A DNA stretch of 6,219 nucleotides from Acidobacteriota bacterium (GTDB lineage Bacteria > Acidobacteriota > Terriglobia > Acidiferrales > UBA7541), in contig QHYP01000121.1 in assembly GCA_003224195.1 (NCBI GenBank), forward strand, positions 1 to 6,219. The letters are read 5' to 3'. The position numbers were made by a program, and so were the translations under genes. This document shows, piece after piece, positions 6,147 to 6,219 of this stretch (the stretch's first letter is position 1; each line of letters begins with the position of its first letter). The notes below the pieces were generated by a model that was not told where the DNA came from, did no database searches, and saw only the letters and a list, made by a program, of their open reading frames with translations.

Positions 6147-6219
6147 GTTTCACTCCTGCATTGCCCCGAGGCTGACGTTCCGAATTGCGGCCGGAGAATA
6201 CCATAGCTGAGACGCGGGA

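Overview
The window is GC-rich bacterial chromosomal DNA carrying five well-supported protein genes, with no RNA genes, insertion sequences, phage genes or CRISPR. The best guess for the host is a soil-type Acidobacteriota. The pointers are an OmpR-type winged-helix regulator with one C-terminal membrane helix, a Tat-like TIM-barrel isomerase, a secreted CocE-type hydrolase and a bacterial phospholipase-B-like protein. This is a judgement from family composition, not a proof.

Layout. The plus strand from 1 to about 2260 holds (i) a membrane-anchored or secreted phospholipase-B-like Ntn hydrolase (154-1695), preceded by a plausible promoter at 86-114, and (ii) a 74-residue exported protein (1956-2180) whose mature part is half lysine and consists of five tandem 9-residue units. 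A strong hairpin terminator follows at 2208-2252. The 260 nt between these two genes show no clear promoter, only a GC hairpin without a T-run just after the first stop codon. The minus strand from 6146 down to 2403 holds (iii) a secreted hydrolase with the active-site signature of alpha-amino-acid ester hydrolases (4251-6146), (iv) a TIM-barrel sugar isomerase/epimerase-like protein with a Tat-like leader, 19 nt downstream (3341-4231), and (v) a membrane-bound winged-helix regulator without a periplasmic sensor domain (2403-3092). An AT-richer 248-nt spacer before gene (v) contains a good promoter, a direct repeat and a long leader. The two blocks converge at 2181-2402, where I see only the terminator.

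How the genes work together. Genes (iii) and (iv) look like one transcription unit, and both products appear to be exported. They may process the same extracellular or periplasmic compound, but the substrate cannot be read from sequence. The regulator has its own promoter; its targets are unknown, and adjacency makes local control possible only. Four of the five products carry an export signal or N-terminal anchor, and the fifth has a membrane helix, so this is an envelope-oriented neighbourhood. I did not find a clear new multi-gene system. The most unusual item is the lysine-repeat exported protein.
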